A stretch of DNA of 64,000 bases from Candidatus Acidulidesulfobacter diazotrophicus (GTDB taxonomy: Bacteria; SZUA-79; Acidulodesulfobacterales; Acidulodesulfobacteraceae): positions 1 to 64,000 of the forward strand of contig SGBB01000012.1 of assembly GCA_004195025.1 (NCBI GenBank), in the 5' to 3' direction. Under the pieces are notes generated by a model. That model did not search any database. It saw only the letters and a list, made by a program, of their open reading frames with translations, and was not told where the DNA came from. Made by a program: the position numbers and the translations under genes. Shown piece by piece: positions 9,231-18,908 of this stretch. Position 1 is the stretch's first letter. Every line of letters starts with the position of its first letter.

Positions 9231-11699
9231 TTATGCCTCGTTAATTTTTTGCGCGTCCTTGCCTATTATAATAAAAGTAAGCATATTTCCTGATATGTCT
9301 GCAGCTTTAAGCGCTTTTATTATATTTTCTTCATGGGCGACAAATTCATCTATGATAATTATATTGGGCTGTTCTGTCTTAATTTTTGCGATATAATCTG
9401 CATCTGCTTTGGAAGAGATACCCATTACCGTATATCCCTTTTCGCGCATAACGTCCGTAAGCAGATTAAAAATAGATTTATCTTTATCTATAATCATAAC
9501 CTTTCGCTTAGAACTGCCCATGGATATAAGCTGGTCAACTTCTTTCAGGAGATTCTGGGAATCTATTCCCTTCGTGAGATACTTGTCGGCGCCTACTTCA
9601 TTCCCTCTTTTTCTATCTTCCATCATGGATAAAATCATAATAGGTATGCTCATAGTATCGGGATTGCTTTTTAGGACCGCCGACAGGTCGAACCCGCTTA
9701 ATCCCGGCATCATAACATCTAAGATAATAAGATTATATTTTTTCTGTTTTACTTTACTTAGAGCTTCTATTCCGTCGACGGCCTGGTCTGTTATGTAACC
9801 GGCATTTTCAAGTTCCTGTTTTAAAAGTTCCCTGATTCCTGGGTCGTCATCCACTATTAATATACTTTTTTCCAGCATGCCGGCTTCGGACACCGTCCAG
9901 GCGTTTTCATTAAGTTTTCCTATGAAACTTTTAAGGTCTATTTTACTTACGCCGTCTATTTTATTATCGGAATGCTCGCTGCTAGTATACGGAACCGTGA
10001 AACAGAAAGCGCTCCCCTTTCCTTCTTCGCTGTCAACCCATATTTTGCCGCCGTAATGCCCTATTATCTGCTTGCATATAGGCAGTCCTAGTCCGGTACC
10101 CTGCGGCTTGTCCGTAAGCGTATCGCCTACCTGTTTAAATTTTTCGAATACTTTATCCGCATTTTCTTTGCTTATGCCTATACCCTGGTCAGTTACGCTC
10201 ACAACAATAGATCCTTTTTCAATTTTCGCCCTGATTGTAATGTCTCCGCTATCCATAAATTTAACGGCATTAGATATAAGGTTTATTATGACCTGGATAA
10301 ATCTGTCTTTGTCTCCTGATATTTCTGGAAGATTGTTTTCTATATCCGTAATCATATTGAGCCCTTTTTGCTCTAAAAGCGAAACCGTAGCCGCTATGGC
10401 ATGGTCTATTACATCCTTCACGGCAAAATTTTCATCTTTCCAGTCTATTTTGCCCGCCTCCATTTTTGCTATATCGAGAACGTCGTTTATTAATGTGGTA
10501 AGCCTTTGCCCTTCGGATACTATTATATCCAGGTTGCTTTCTATCTGGTCTGCGGTTTTTTTAGTTTTTTTATCTTCTATGTCTAATAAGGGCATAATGG
10601 AATCTTTAAATTTTTTCCGTATTATGTTCGCAAAACCCATAACAGAGGTTAGGGGCGTTCTCAATTCGTGGGATACCGTCGATATAAAATCCGTCTTCAT
10701 CATATCTATTTCTTTTTCTTTACTAATATCCTGATAAATCCAGACGGAATCGGCATCTTCCATCTCGTCCGAGCTTACTGATTTTCCTGTTAGCAAACAC
10801 CAGAATTCGGAGCCGTCTTTTCTCTTTCCTAAAAGTTCCAATCTGGCTTCTTTTCCTTCCGCAAGGTCGGAATATACAATTTTACCTATTTCTTCAAAAT
10901 CCTCGTCGGAACGGTAAAGTATTCTTGTTAAATTGCCCAGCATTTCTTCAGGAGAATCGTATCCGAAAAGCTCCGCCATTTTTTTATTTGCCTGGACAAT
11001 ATGCCTTTTATTTAACAGAATTATACCGACAAGGGAATTATTTAAAATAGCAACATACGTATCTTTAGCGCGGGACAGTCTGGCCTGCGCCTCCGAAAGA
11101 GAACGCATCATTTCCTTTTCTTTTGTAATATCCTGAAAAACCCATACCGAATCGGAACTGACCGCCCCGTCATAACTATTAATAGATTTTCCCGACAGCA
11201 GACACCAGAATTCGGAGCCGTCCTTTCTTTTTGCGATATATTCCAGCCTGTATTCTTTTCCTTCGCTCAATGTGGAATATGCATTATTGCCTACTTTATT
11301 AAAGTCTTCTTCGGAAGCATAAACTATTCTGGAGGATTTGCCTATCATATCGTCGGGAGAATCGTACCCGAAAAGCTCCGCCATTTTTTTATTAACTTGA
11401 ACAAAAATTCTGTTCCTTACCATTGTTATTCCTACAAGAGAATTATTTAAAACAACGTTCTGGCGCGCTATAAGATTTTCGTTTTCTTCCTCGACAGCCT
11501 TAATACTACGGACGGTCTCTTCGGCCCTTAACAAAGAATCCCTGTATTCTTTGGCAAGAGCTTTAATATATGCGGAAAGTTCCTTATCGGGTATATCCGG
11601 AACATCGGGCAGATATTTAAAATCGTGTTCTAATACCCTTTTTATATAATCGGCCATGCCGGTTACCCTTTTATCAGGTTTATCTGGTTGGTTTTCCAT
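9231..11699 (-). CDS. Hybrid sensor histidine kinase, PAS-PAS-HisKA-HATPase-REC-REC
   Basis: This 822-residue soluble kinase has no membrane segment. It carries two tandemly duplicated PAS domains (about 80-200 and 210-325, both with NKKMAELFGYDSP) and HisKA with the phospho-His in VSHELRTPLTSVMGF (about 345). HATPase_c follows with the N and G boxes (NLISNAVKF, GTGLGLPICKQIIG). Next come a complete receiver with LIILDVMMPGLSGFDL and a second, shorter and degenerate receiver at the C-terminus. The lack of membrane segments suggests it senses a cytoplasmic signal. It is the first gene of a pair with the HD-GYP phosphodiesterase. Confidence 0.88.
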   Translation of the reverse strand: MENQPDKPDKRVTGMADYIKRVLEHDFKYLPDVPDIPDKELSAYIKALAKEYRDSLLRAEETVRSIKAVEEENENLIARQNVVLNNSLVGITMVRNRIFVQVNKKMAELFGYDSPDDMIGKSSRIVYASEEDFNKVGNNAYSTLSEGKEYRLEYIAKRKDGSEFWCLLSGKSINSYDGAVSSDSVWVFQDITKEKEMMRSLSEAQARLSRAKDTYVAILNNSLVGIILLNKRHIVQANKKMAELFGYDSPEEMLGNLTRILYRSDEDFEEIGKIVYSDLAEGKEARLELLGKRKDGSEFWCLLTGKSVSSDEMEDADSVWIYQDISKEKEIDMMKTDFISTVSHELRTPLTSVMGFANIIRKKFKDSIMPLLDIEDKKTKKTADQIESNLDIIVSEGQRLTTLINDVLDIAKMEAGKIDWKDENFAVKDVIDHAIAATVSLLEQKGLNMITDIENNLPEISGDKDRFIQVIINLISNAVKFMDSGDITIRAKIEKGSIVVSVTDQGIGISKENADKVFEKFKQVGDTLTDKPQGTGLGLPICKQIIGHYGGKIWVDSEEGKGSAFCFTVPYTSSEHSDNKIDGVSKIDLKSFIGKLNENAWTVSEAGMLEKSILIVDDDPGIRELLKQELENAGYITDQAVDGIEALSKVKQKKYNLIILDVMMPGLSGFDLSAVLKSNPDTMSIPIMILSMMEDRKRGNEVGADKYLTKGIDSQNLLKEVDQLISMGSSKRKVMIIDKDKSIFNLLTDVMREKGYTVMGISSKADADYIAKIKTEQPNIIIIDEFVAHEENIIKALKAADISGNMLTFIIIGKDAQKINEA

Positions 11700-11731
11700 A
11701 ATCGGTTTACCCCTTTAATATTTAATAATAT

Positions 11732-13549
11732 CTATATGCCTAATTTTATCATTTTCTTTCTTAAGCCTTCCCTGCTGATTCCAAGTATTTTTGCGGCGGC
11801 GGTTTTATTCCAGTTAGAACTCTCTAACGCCTTTCTTACTACGCTTATTTCATGCTCTTCGATGCTCATAATTCTTCTTTCGGGAGCATTATAGTCCCGC
11901 TGCTGCCCGAACCGCAAAATATTTTCGGATAAATCCCCCCTGGTTATATTGCCGGAAATAGACAGGGCTACCGCCCTTTCTATTTCGTTCTCGAGTTCTC
12001 TTATATTGCCCGGCCAATCATGGTTGGCAAGCGCCCTTACCGCTTCGGGAGAACACTTGATATCATGCCTTCCCAATTTTAAAGCGGTTATTTTTAAAAA
12101 ATAGTTTATAAGAATAGGTATGTCGTCCTTTCTTTCGCGAAGGGGGGGTATATTTAAGCTGACAACATTTAGCCTGTAAAACAAATCTTCCCTGAAGTTT
12201 CCTTTTGCTATCTCTTTCATAAGGTCTTTATTGGTAGCGGCTATTATTCTTACATTAAACCGTATCGGGCTTGAGCCGCCTACCGGAACGACCTCCCTGT
12301 CCTGTATGATTCTTAGTATTTTAGCCTGCCCCGCTAACGGCATATCTGCGATTTCGTCAAGAAAAAGAGTTCCGTTGTCCGCTTCGAGTATTTTCCCTTT
12401 GCGTTTATCGACTCCGGTCGCAATGCCTTTTTCTATGCCGAACAGTTCGCTTTCAAATATGGATTCGGGAATGGCTGAGCAGTTAATGGCGATAAACGGC
12501 TTGTCCGCCCTGTTGCCGGAGTAATGCACCGCTTTAGCCACAAGCTCTTTCCCTGTTCCGCTTTCCCCCGTTATAAGAACATTGGAAGGAATATCGGCTA
12601 TTTTGTTAATTTTATCGAGAATCTGTTTTATAGGTTCGCTGATGCCGAGTATCTTTTTGGGAGAGAATTTTTGCCTCAGATTTTGCTTTAAATTAATATT
12701 TTCGTTTACGACTATTTCTTTTGCCGCGCTGATTTCCTCATTCTTTTTCTGCAATTCCTTAACCCTTTCTTTTTCTGCATTATAAAGCCTTGTGATTTCT
12801 ATGGAATTGGCGGTATAAGAGGCTATTGCCGAAAATAATTTAAAATCGGATGCCGTATATTGAATCCCTTTGAATGAAAAAACGTTAATAACCCCGATAA
12901 TTTTTTCCTTGGTCTTTAAAGGAGCAGACATTAAAGAATAAGGGGAGCGGGCGTTACTCAAGATAATATTGTTAATTATTTCGCCCCTGCCGCTCTTAAA
13001 AACTTTGCCGTTAATTTTTTCTATCTGGCCGGCTTGGTTTTTAAAGGAGGCTTCGCCATAGCTGCCATCGTCATAAAAAGCAAGAATTTCAAAAACATTC
13101 AATATTTCGTTATGCGTAATAATGGATGCACGCTCAAATTTTATAATCATTGCAAGGTCGCTTATAATGTAATTGGCTATATCCGCCTGCTCGGTGCAAA
13201 GCGCTATCCTGTCGCTTATATTATAAAGCAGATGGGATTCTTTATATTTTTTCAGCAATTCGTCTGCAAGCGACCTTTCCATCGACCTTGCTTCGGCAAT
13301 ATAGGAAAGGATAGCGGCTATATTTTCCGCCGCCGTTTTTCCCGAAGCCGTTGCGGAAACCTGTCCTACCGTTTTTCCTTCGATATTTACGGGATAAAAA
13401 GAAGTTTTTTTAGCGGACTGAACGCCTGAAATTAAATTTCCGGCATTGTCTAAAACGGCGGTTGGTTCGCCGGCGAGGCCGATAATAGTATCCAATAAAG
13501 CGAGGTTTTCCTTTTTTGAAAAAAACTTTTTGAGATTTAATGCTTCCAT
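11732..13549 (-). CDS. NtrC-family AAA+ activator with GAF sensor and non-canonical GAFTGA loop
   Basis: From the ATG at 13549, behind AGGAGG, this is a 605-residue protein. Residues 1-260 are the sensory/GAF module shared with the GGDEF protein at 5810-7072. About 290-525 is a sigma-54 interaction AAA+ domain with Walker A GESGTGKELVAKA and Walker B TLFLDEIADMP. The end is a Fis-type helix-turn-helix (NKTAAAKILGISREGLRKKM). The loop that normally reads GAFTGA is GIATGV here, so the Phe that contacts sigma-54 is Ala. It is the likely regulator of nearby -24/-12 promoters, though the loop change makes its mechanism uncertain. Confidence 0.88.
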   Translation of the reverse strand: MEALNLKKFFSKKENLALLDTIIGLAGEPTAVLDNAGNLISGVQSAKKTSFYPVNIEGKTVGQVSATASGKTAAENIAAILSYIAEARSMERSLADELLKKYKESHLLYNISDRIALCTEQADIANYIISDLAMIIKFERASIITHNEILNVFEILAFYDDGSYGEASFKNQAGQIEKINGKVFKSGRGEIINNIILSNARSPYSLMSAPLKTKEKIIGVINVFSFKGIQYTASDFKLFSAIASYTANSIEITRLYNAEKERVKELQKKNEEISAAKEIVVNENINLKQNLRQKFSPKKILGISEPIKQILDKINKIADIPSNVLITGESGTGKELVAKAVHYSGNRADKPFIAINCSAIPESIFESELFGIEKGIATGVDKRKGKILEADNGTLFLDEIADMPLAGQAKILRIIQDREVVPVGGSSPIRFNVRIIAATNKDLMKEIAKGNFREDLFYRLNVVSLNIPPLRERKDDIPILINYFLKITALKLGRHDIKCSPEAVRALANHDWPGNIRELENEIERAVALSISGNITRGDLSENILRFGQQRDYNAPERRIMSIEEHEISVVRKALESSNWNKTAAAKILGISREGLRKKMIKLGI

Positions 13550-13662
13550 AAATAAACCTCCTGATTTGAAAAGACGCATAATTCTACCTTTACGGTTCCA
13601 ATGCGACACCCGGACCGGACATACGATAAATCATGCTTTGCCGTATATTTATTTATATATGA

Positions 13663-13884
13663 CTAAAACTGAATCTGCGCCTTTTTAGCTCCCGCTTCTT
13701 CCTTTATCCACATAAGCATTTTTTTAGACCTGGAACACCAGTCTCTTACGTCGTTTTCGAAAGTAGCGCAGTCCGCCATAATTTCCAGTATATCCCCCGG
13801 TTTCATCTTTATAGCGTTGGCCGTAATTTTTAAAATAGGCTGCGGACATTTAAGCCCTCTTGCGTCGATAATCTGAACGGGCAT
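13663..13884 (-). CDS. tusA: TusA-family sulfur carrier protein
   Basis: This 73-residue protein has the family signature DARGLKCPQPILK, the Cys carrying persulfide sulfur, and the usual TusA fold length. TusA-like proteins pass sulfur to tRNA thiolation or to dissimilatory sulfur enzymes. No sulfur-oxidation genes are beside it, so the partner is unknown. The gene stands alone between signalling genes. Confidence 0.85.
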   Translation of the reverse strand: MPVQIIDARGLKCPQPILKITANAIKMKPGDILEIMADCATFENDVRDWCSRSKKMLMWIKEEAGAKKAQIQF

Positions 13885-13967
13885 CTTAAATACTCCTTTT
13901 TTAATAAATTAATTTATTTATAGTTAATTATAGGTAATTATAATATATAATTCAAATAATTTATTTT

Positions 13968-15908
13968 TCAATTAAATTTATCCGTTAACGTCCAGTAATA
14001 TTTTCTGTCCGCTTTATGTTCCTTGCTCTGATACAAGGCGTTATCCGCATAGCGTAAAAGAATATCCGCGCTGACGGCATGGTCTAAAACACAGAGATGG
14101 ACTCCCATGCTAAGCCCTACGCTTATAGTATTGTTTCCCGAAAGCGCTACGGGAACACGGATGCTTTCCTCGAGCTTTTTAAACACCGGCATCAGGCTGT
14201 CGATGTTTTTGCAGTCTTCTAAAATGAGGACGAATTCGTCGCCGCCGATTCTGGCTACAAAATCAGTTTTGCGAAGGGAATCGCGCATCCTTCTTCCGAT
14301 TACCTGAAGAACGGTGTCTCCCGCTTCGTGCCCGTAAGCATCGTTTACGGGCTTAAAACCGTCAAGGTCTATCATCGCCACTGCCATTTGCCACTTCTGG
14401 CGGATAGCCCTTTCTATCGCTTTTTCCAATTCATCCGTAAGGGCGCGCCGGTTCGGAAGTCCGGTCAAAGCATCGTAAAATGCCGCAATTTTAAGTTTTT
14501 CCTGAAGGGAAAGCAGTTTTAAATAATTGTCTATTTTCTCCAGCGCAAACGAAACGTCTAACTGGATTTCTTCCAAAAGATTCATGCGGTCTTCGCCGGC
14601 GCCGACTCTTATGCCGCCCCAGTGCCTGCCTCCTATGAATACCGGAACGCCGACATCGCTCATTATCTCCCCTGTATCCCTCGGATATGTCTGAACGATA
14701 AACCTGTCCGTATTTCTCGCAACCGACAAGCCTACAGGGTCGTCGAAGATTCTCATGGAGCGGTTTCCGTAAAGGTCTTTTTTGTAATCTCCCGTTAACG
14801 GCTGGTCGTTGATGCCGTTATGAGCCGCGACGTAGCCGTTGTCGTCCGTCAGGACGAAAAACCTGAAATTAGGATTCATTCTTAAATATTTATCCTGGAC
14901 CGGCTGAATACGATTTTTTACAAAACCGGTAAAAAGGGTTGTGTACTTTTGGGGGGTTGTATCGGGCACAGGAATATAGTTTCTGTCCCATATATCCGAA
15001 GCGGATATTTCGCCGCTCTTTAATGCGCCTTCTATTATGTCCGCTATTTTGCCTGCGCAGGAGCCGGCAAGTTCTATAATCTTATCTATTTTGTTCTCGC
15101 TGAACGAACTCTGCATGCTGTCTAAAAGAAGAAATATATATTCTACTTTATTGTTTTTTAAAATAGGTATAGAACAGGTGGAGTTTATATTAAAACGCCT
15201 GTAATAATCATGCCAGTAGCTCATATCCCGCTCTTTAAGGACGTCCGACACGAGACTTACCCTTTCGCTTGCGAAAGCCCTTGCCACCGAACCTTTGCCG
15301 TAAGGGGTATCGAGGTCGACGCCGATGATAAGCGACCTCAGACGTTCTTCATGTTCATTTGTTCTGGCTTTAGTATATTTTTGCTTAAAAAGCATTGAAC
15401 CGTCGATATATCCTACGGTAGCGGCATCGTATCCTACGGTATCCACAAAAATATCGCATATTTTTCTTAAGAGCGTTTCTTCATCCGCCACCCTCACTAT
15501 AAGCTGATTTATCTGGCTTATGGAAAGAAACAGCTTTTCATAAGATTTTTCCTTAGCTTTGTCTATCACGAGGACAAGCCCTGAAGGCTTGCCTCCGTGG
15601 GAGACGGTATAGGAACAAATCGAAATAGGTATTAAAGAGCCTTTTTTAGATTTGAATATATAACGGGCATCTTCTTTCAAAAACTCTTCTCCTCTCGTTC
15701 TCCTGCTTATGGTATCTTTAATTTCGTTTTCCGGGTCTATTACGAAATCAAGAAAGCTCTTGCCTATAAATTCCCGTTCATCGTAGTCCAGCATATCGGC
15801 GATACGTTTATTTGCGCGGACTATCCTCCCATCGTCCTGATATATGAATAAGCCGAAATATTCCGAGTTATTTAACGCCTCAGGTAAAGAATCTTTAATG
15901 TCTAACAT
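13968..15908 (-). CDS. PAS-GAF-sensor diguanylate cyclase
   Basis: The protein has 646 residues. A PAS domain (about 10-125) is followed by a GAF-like region (about 130-300). Next is a module of about 135 residues starting at SDIWDRNY and ending at GGRHWGGIRVG, then a GGDEF domain with IARIGGDEF and GLPNRRAL. The WDRNY...RHWG module is the same as the C-terminal part of the neighbouring chemoreceptor (16026-17693), so both probably sense the same signal. There is no transmembrane segment. The product should make cyclic-di-GMP. Confidence 0.85.
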   Translation of the reverse strand: MLDIKDSLPEALNNSEYFGLFIYQDDGRIVRANKRIADMLDYDEREFIGKSFLDFVIDPENEIKDTISRRTRGEEFLKEDARYIFKSKKGSLIPISICSYTVSHGGKPSGLVLVIDKAKEKSYEKLFLSISQINQLIVRVADEETLLRKICDIFVDTVGYDAATVGYIDGSMLFKQKYTKARTNEHEERLRSLIIGVDLDTPYGKGSVARAFASERVSLVSDVLKERDMSYWHDYYRRFNINSTCSIPILKNNKVEYIFLLLDSMQSSFSENKIDKIIELAGSCAGKIADIIEGALKSGEISASDIWDRNYIPVPDTTPQKYTTLFTGFVKNRIQPVQDKYLRMNPNFRFFVLTDDNGYVAAHNGINDQPLTGDYKKDLYGNRSMRIFDDPVGLSVARNTDRFIVQTYPRDTGEIMSDVGVPVFIGGRHWGGIRVGAGEDRMNLLEEIQLDVSFALEKIDNYLKLLSLQEKLKIAAFYDALTGLPNRRALTDELEKAIERAIRQKWQMAVAMIDLDGFKPVNDAYGHEAGDTVLQVIGRRMRDSLRKTDFVARIGGDEFVLILEDCKNIDSLMPVFKKLEESIRVPVALSGNNTISVGLSMGVHLCVLDHAVSADILLRYADNALYQSKEHKADRKYYWTLTDKFN

Positions 15909-16025
15909 GAAAAACCTCTTTTATTTGTTTATTTAATTAATTTATTATAAATAATTATAATTATTAAATTTACATTTAAAGATATAAATAAAATTAATTT
16001 TATTTTTACTGCCTCATGCTTATGT

Positions 16026-17693
16026 TTATGCTCTCAACCCTATTCTTACCGCGCCCCAGTGTCTGGAATCTATAAAAACGGGTACGGCTATATCGTTGAT
16101 TATTTCGCCGGTATCTCTCGGATAAGTTTGAATAATGACGTTATCGGTATTTCTTGCCAGCGCCAGTCCGACGCCGTCGTTAAATATCCTCATAGACCTG
16201 TTGCCCGGAATATCTTTTGCGGGGTCACCCGTAAGCGGCTTGTCGAACATCGAGTTGTGCGCCGCCGCATAGCCGTTTTCATCGACGAGCAAAACATATA
16301 CGAAATCGGGGTCTGCGCCTAAATACTTGTCTTCTACCTGCTGTATGTTGTTTTTTATAAAATCCGTAAACCTCGTCTTATATTTCTGGGGATTAGTGCC
16401 GGCAACCTTAACGTAGTTTCTATCCCATATGTCGGAAGAAGAAATCATGCCGTTTTTAATGGAATCTTCGATTATTCCGCTTATTTTGCTTTTAGCCTGT
16501 TCCGCTGTGTCTATAACCCTTTCTAACGGCGAACCCACTTTTACTTTTTTCAGGATATTTTCGGATTTTTCGGCAATCTTGCTTAATTCCGCGCTTTTCA
16601 GGCTTAAATCGCTAAGATTTGCCGAAATGTCTTTAACGAATCCGGACATATGCGAAACGGTCTGCGAAACCTCTTCTATAGCGCTCGACTGCTGTTCCGT
16701 TCCGGCGGTAATCGACGTTATCATATCGTTAGCCTGCGATATCTTGCCTGCAAGGTCGCCGAAAGAATCAAGCATCTGCTCCACCGATGCAGTATTTGTT
16801 TTTATAATTTCTATAATCGCACTGTTTTTATTAACCAACACGTCGAAATTGTTAGCGACTATGCTTGTCGTTTTTTCTATTTCCTTGGATTGCTTTTGCG
16901 TCTGTTCGGCAAGTTTTCTGACTTCGTCCGCTACCACGGCAAAACCCCTGCCGTGCTCTCCGGCTCTCGCCGCTTCTATCGCGGCATTTAACGCCAATAA
17001 ATTTGTCTGGTCGGCAATTTCGTTTATTATATTTACTATGGACAGAATGTTATTCATCTGGCCATGGAGGTTTTCCAAAGAATCTTTATTGGTATTTATA
17101 GCGGTTATGGTGTCGGACGAGCTTCTGTTGATTTCTTCCGCCGTCTGAATGGTATGCCCGCTTATCTTATTTAACTCTTCCATAAAACTTCTGAAATTTT
17201 CCATATTGCGGGAAATATCGTTTACGGATTTTGCGGAATCGTTCATGGCCGCGTTGATAGCTTCGAAATTATTTTTAATTTCGCTCATCTGTTTTGTCGC
17301 GCCGTTAATTTCATAATTGAATTTTGCATTGGATACCGAAGACGTGGCGGCGTTTTCGACAAGCTCCCCGATGGCATTCTTAGAAAAATTTATTAAATTA
17401 TTTATAAAAGCGTCCAAAAAAATGAATACATTGGGGAAGCTATAGTTTTTTGTAAAATCATAGGTTTGGGAGGACGCCGCATTTTTAAGTTCTATTTCCA
17501 GCTTGCCCATCGGTTTTATCAAAATGGCGTAATAATACAAAACATCCGCTATAACTAAAATCAGGGACGACAAAATAAAAACGGGCAGAAAATACCGGCT
17601 TATAAAACTTTTAAAGAGAAGGCCGGCTAAAATTATTACGAAAAAATAAGCCGTAAACGTAATGCCGGCAAAAAGCGTTAATTTTTTATTCAT
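16026..17693 (-). CDS. Methyl-accepting chemotaxis protein with C-terminal sensor module
   Basis: This 555-residue protein has two hydrophobic segments near the N-terminus (about 8-30 and 34-55) with almost no periplasmic loop. The MCP signalling domain (about 150-370) has the hairpin tip [23 protein letters not shown]-terminal cytoplasmic module from [11 protein letters not shown] to [10 protein letters not shown] is shared with the diguanylate cyclase next door. The receptor therefore likely senses an intracellular or membrane-diffusible cue. A near-perfect sigma-54 promoter lies upstream at 17871-17887. Confidence 0.88.
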   Translation of the reverse strand: MNKKLTLFAGITFTAYFFVIILAGLLFKSFISRYFLPVFILSSLILVIADVLYYYAILIKPMGKLEIELKNAASSQTYDFTKNYSFPNVFIFLDAFINNLINFSKNAIGELVENAATSSVSNAKFNYEINGATKQMSEIKNNFEAINAAMNDSAKSVNDISRNMENFRSFMEELNKISGHTIQTAEEINRSSSDTITAINTNKDSLENLHGQMNNILSIVNIINEIADQTNLLALNAAIEAARAGEHGRGFAVVADEVRKLAEQTQKQSKEIEKTTSIVANNFDVLVNKNSAIIEIIKTNTASVEQMLDSFGDLAGKISQANDMITSITAGTEQQSSAIEEVSQTVSHMSGFVKDISANLSDLSLKSAELSKIAEKSENILKKVKVGSPLERVIDTAEQAKSKISGIIEDSIKNGMISSSDIWDRNYVKVAGTNPQKYKTRFTDFIKNNIQQVEDKYLGADPDFVYVLLVDENGYAAAHNSMFDKPLTGDPAKDIPGNRSMRIFNDGVGLALARNTDNVIIQTYPRDTGEIINDIAVPVFIDSRHWGAVRIGLRA

Positions 17694-18159
17694 ATAATTT
17701 TCTCCTCTATTTCTGTTTAATCCATTAATCTTACAATAGAAACTATTTATAAATTCTAATGCTAAATAACTCCGGATGAGCCGCCTGAATGCCTGCGGCT
17801 TTAAAACTTGCCCGCTTACGCTGGAATGGCACCTAACGCATTAGATATTTAATATATATAAGTATAGGATTGCAATTTATGTGCCAGTTTGGTAAATTAA
17901 ACGTAAAAGGACGTTGTTTAAGGGAATTAAGGCTTTTTGCCGGGGCTCCCGTATTGCTGAGACGGCTGCGGCGCCAACTAAGTTGGCATATTATTGTGAA
18001 TTAAGTTGGCGGCATCTGATTGTTGAAGAAAAGTTTTTAAACACGAAAAAACAAATTGATTTGTTATTATCACGTTAATTACCACGTTTAATGGGGTTAT
18101 TACCAATTTCTCCCAGAGCGCCCCGCGGCGGCAGGTATCCTTGCCAACGATACGTCCTT
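17694..18159. other. Intergenic region with sigma-54 promoter
   Basis: The region has no gene. It holds the -24/-12 promoter described separately, reading left into the chemoreceptor, and otherwise unremarkable sequence. Confidence 0.5.
17871..17887 (-). promoter_or_regulatory. Sigma-54 (-24/-12) promoter of the chemoreceptor gene
   Basis: Minus strand: CTGGCAC-ATAAA-TTGCA, a perfect match to the consensus. The start of transcription would be near 17859, giving a leader of about 165 bases before the gene at 17693. Confidence 0.85.
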
Positions 18160-18660
18160 CTATACTTTTTTTAACGGACCTAATTTTTTAACCGATTTCA
18201 CGGTTTCGTTTATTACGGTAACAAACCTGTCGCCTTCGCCGGCCGATACATAATCGAAACGGCACCTTTCTTCCTCTATGCCGAACTGTCCGAGCAGGCG
18301 CAGTAAGAGCCTGTGCCTCTGAACCGCCCTATAGTTTCCTTCTTTATAATGGCAGTCTCCGGGATGACAGGCAAGAATCATAACCCCGTCGGCTCCTTTT
18401 TCAAATGCTTTGAGGATAAACTGCGGGTCTATCCTGCCGCTGCACATAACCTTAATTACATTGACATTGGGAGAATACGGTTTCTGTGCGGAACCGGCTT
18501 TGTCGGCTCCCGCATAAGAACACCAGTTGCATAAAAAACCTATTATTTTAGGCTCGAATTTTTCATATCCGGCAAAGCTTTTCATATCCGGAATACTGCC
18601 GATTATATTTCCGGATTTATCCTTGCCTGCTTCAAAGCCGGCATTAGCCGCATTTTCCAT
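18160..18660 (-). CDS. mvhD: MvhD/FlpD-type hydrogenase delta subunit
   Basis: This 166-residue protein has the MvhD pattern FLCNWCSYAGADKAG, VMCSGRI and LACHPGDCHY, whose cysteines bind a [2Fe-2S] cluster. In the methanogen Mvh-Hdr complex MvhD passes electrons from hydrogenase to HdrA. The length is slightly above the usual 130-140 because of a short N-terminal extension. It is the last gene of the mvhG-mvhA-protease-hdrA-mvhD group and is separated from hdrA by a 250-base MITE-like insert. Confidence 0.88.
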   Translation of the reverse strand: MENAANAGFEAGKDKSGNIIGSIPDMKSFAGYEKFEPKIIGFLCNWCSYAGADKAGSAQKPYSPNVNVIKVMCSGRIDPQFILKAFEKGADGVMILACHPGDCHYKEGNYRAVQRHRLLLRLLGQFGIEEERCRFDYVSAGEGDRFVTVINETVKSVKKLGPLKKV

Positions 18661-18719
18661 GATTTCTTCTCCTTTTTTAACTATTTGCCTTCTTTTTTAT
18701 TATTGTTAAGTAAATAATA

Positions 18720-18895
18720 TTACCTTAAATCACCGTTAGAAACTATTAAAGTTGCTTCAACATATAATAAAGACAGGATTCCTGCTGAAGCGGGTTGGGA
18801 CACCCGTTGGGTTAAAGTTTAAATTCTCTTATCGTCATTCCTGCGTAAGCAGGAATCCAGAAAAATAAATCTCTAACGGTGATTTAAGGTAATAT
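18720..18895. repeat. MITE-like element with terminal inverted repeats
   Basis: ATTACCTTAAATCACCGTTAG at the left and its complement at the right (about 18874-18895) enclose about 175 bases. Inside is the dispersed palindrome GTCATTCCTGCG...GCAGGAATCC. There is no coding capacity. It sits between hdrA and mvhD and does not break either gene. Confidence 0.65.
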
Positions 18896-18908
18896 TATAT
18901 TTTTATTT

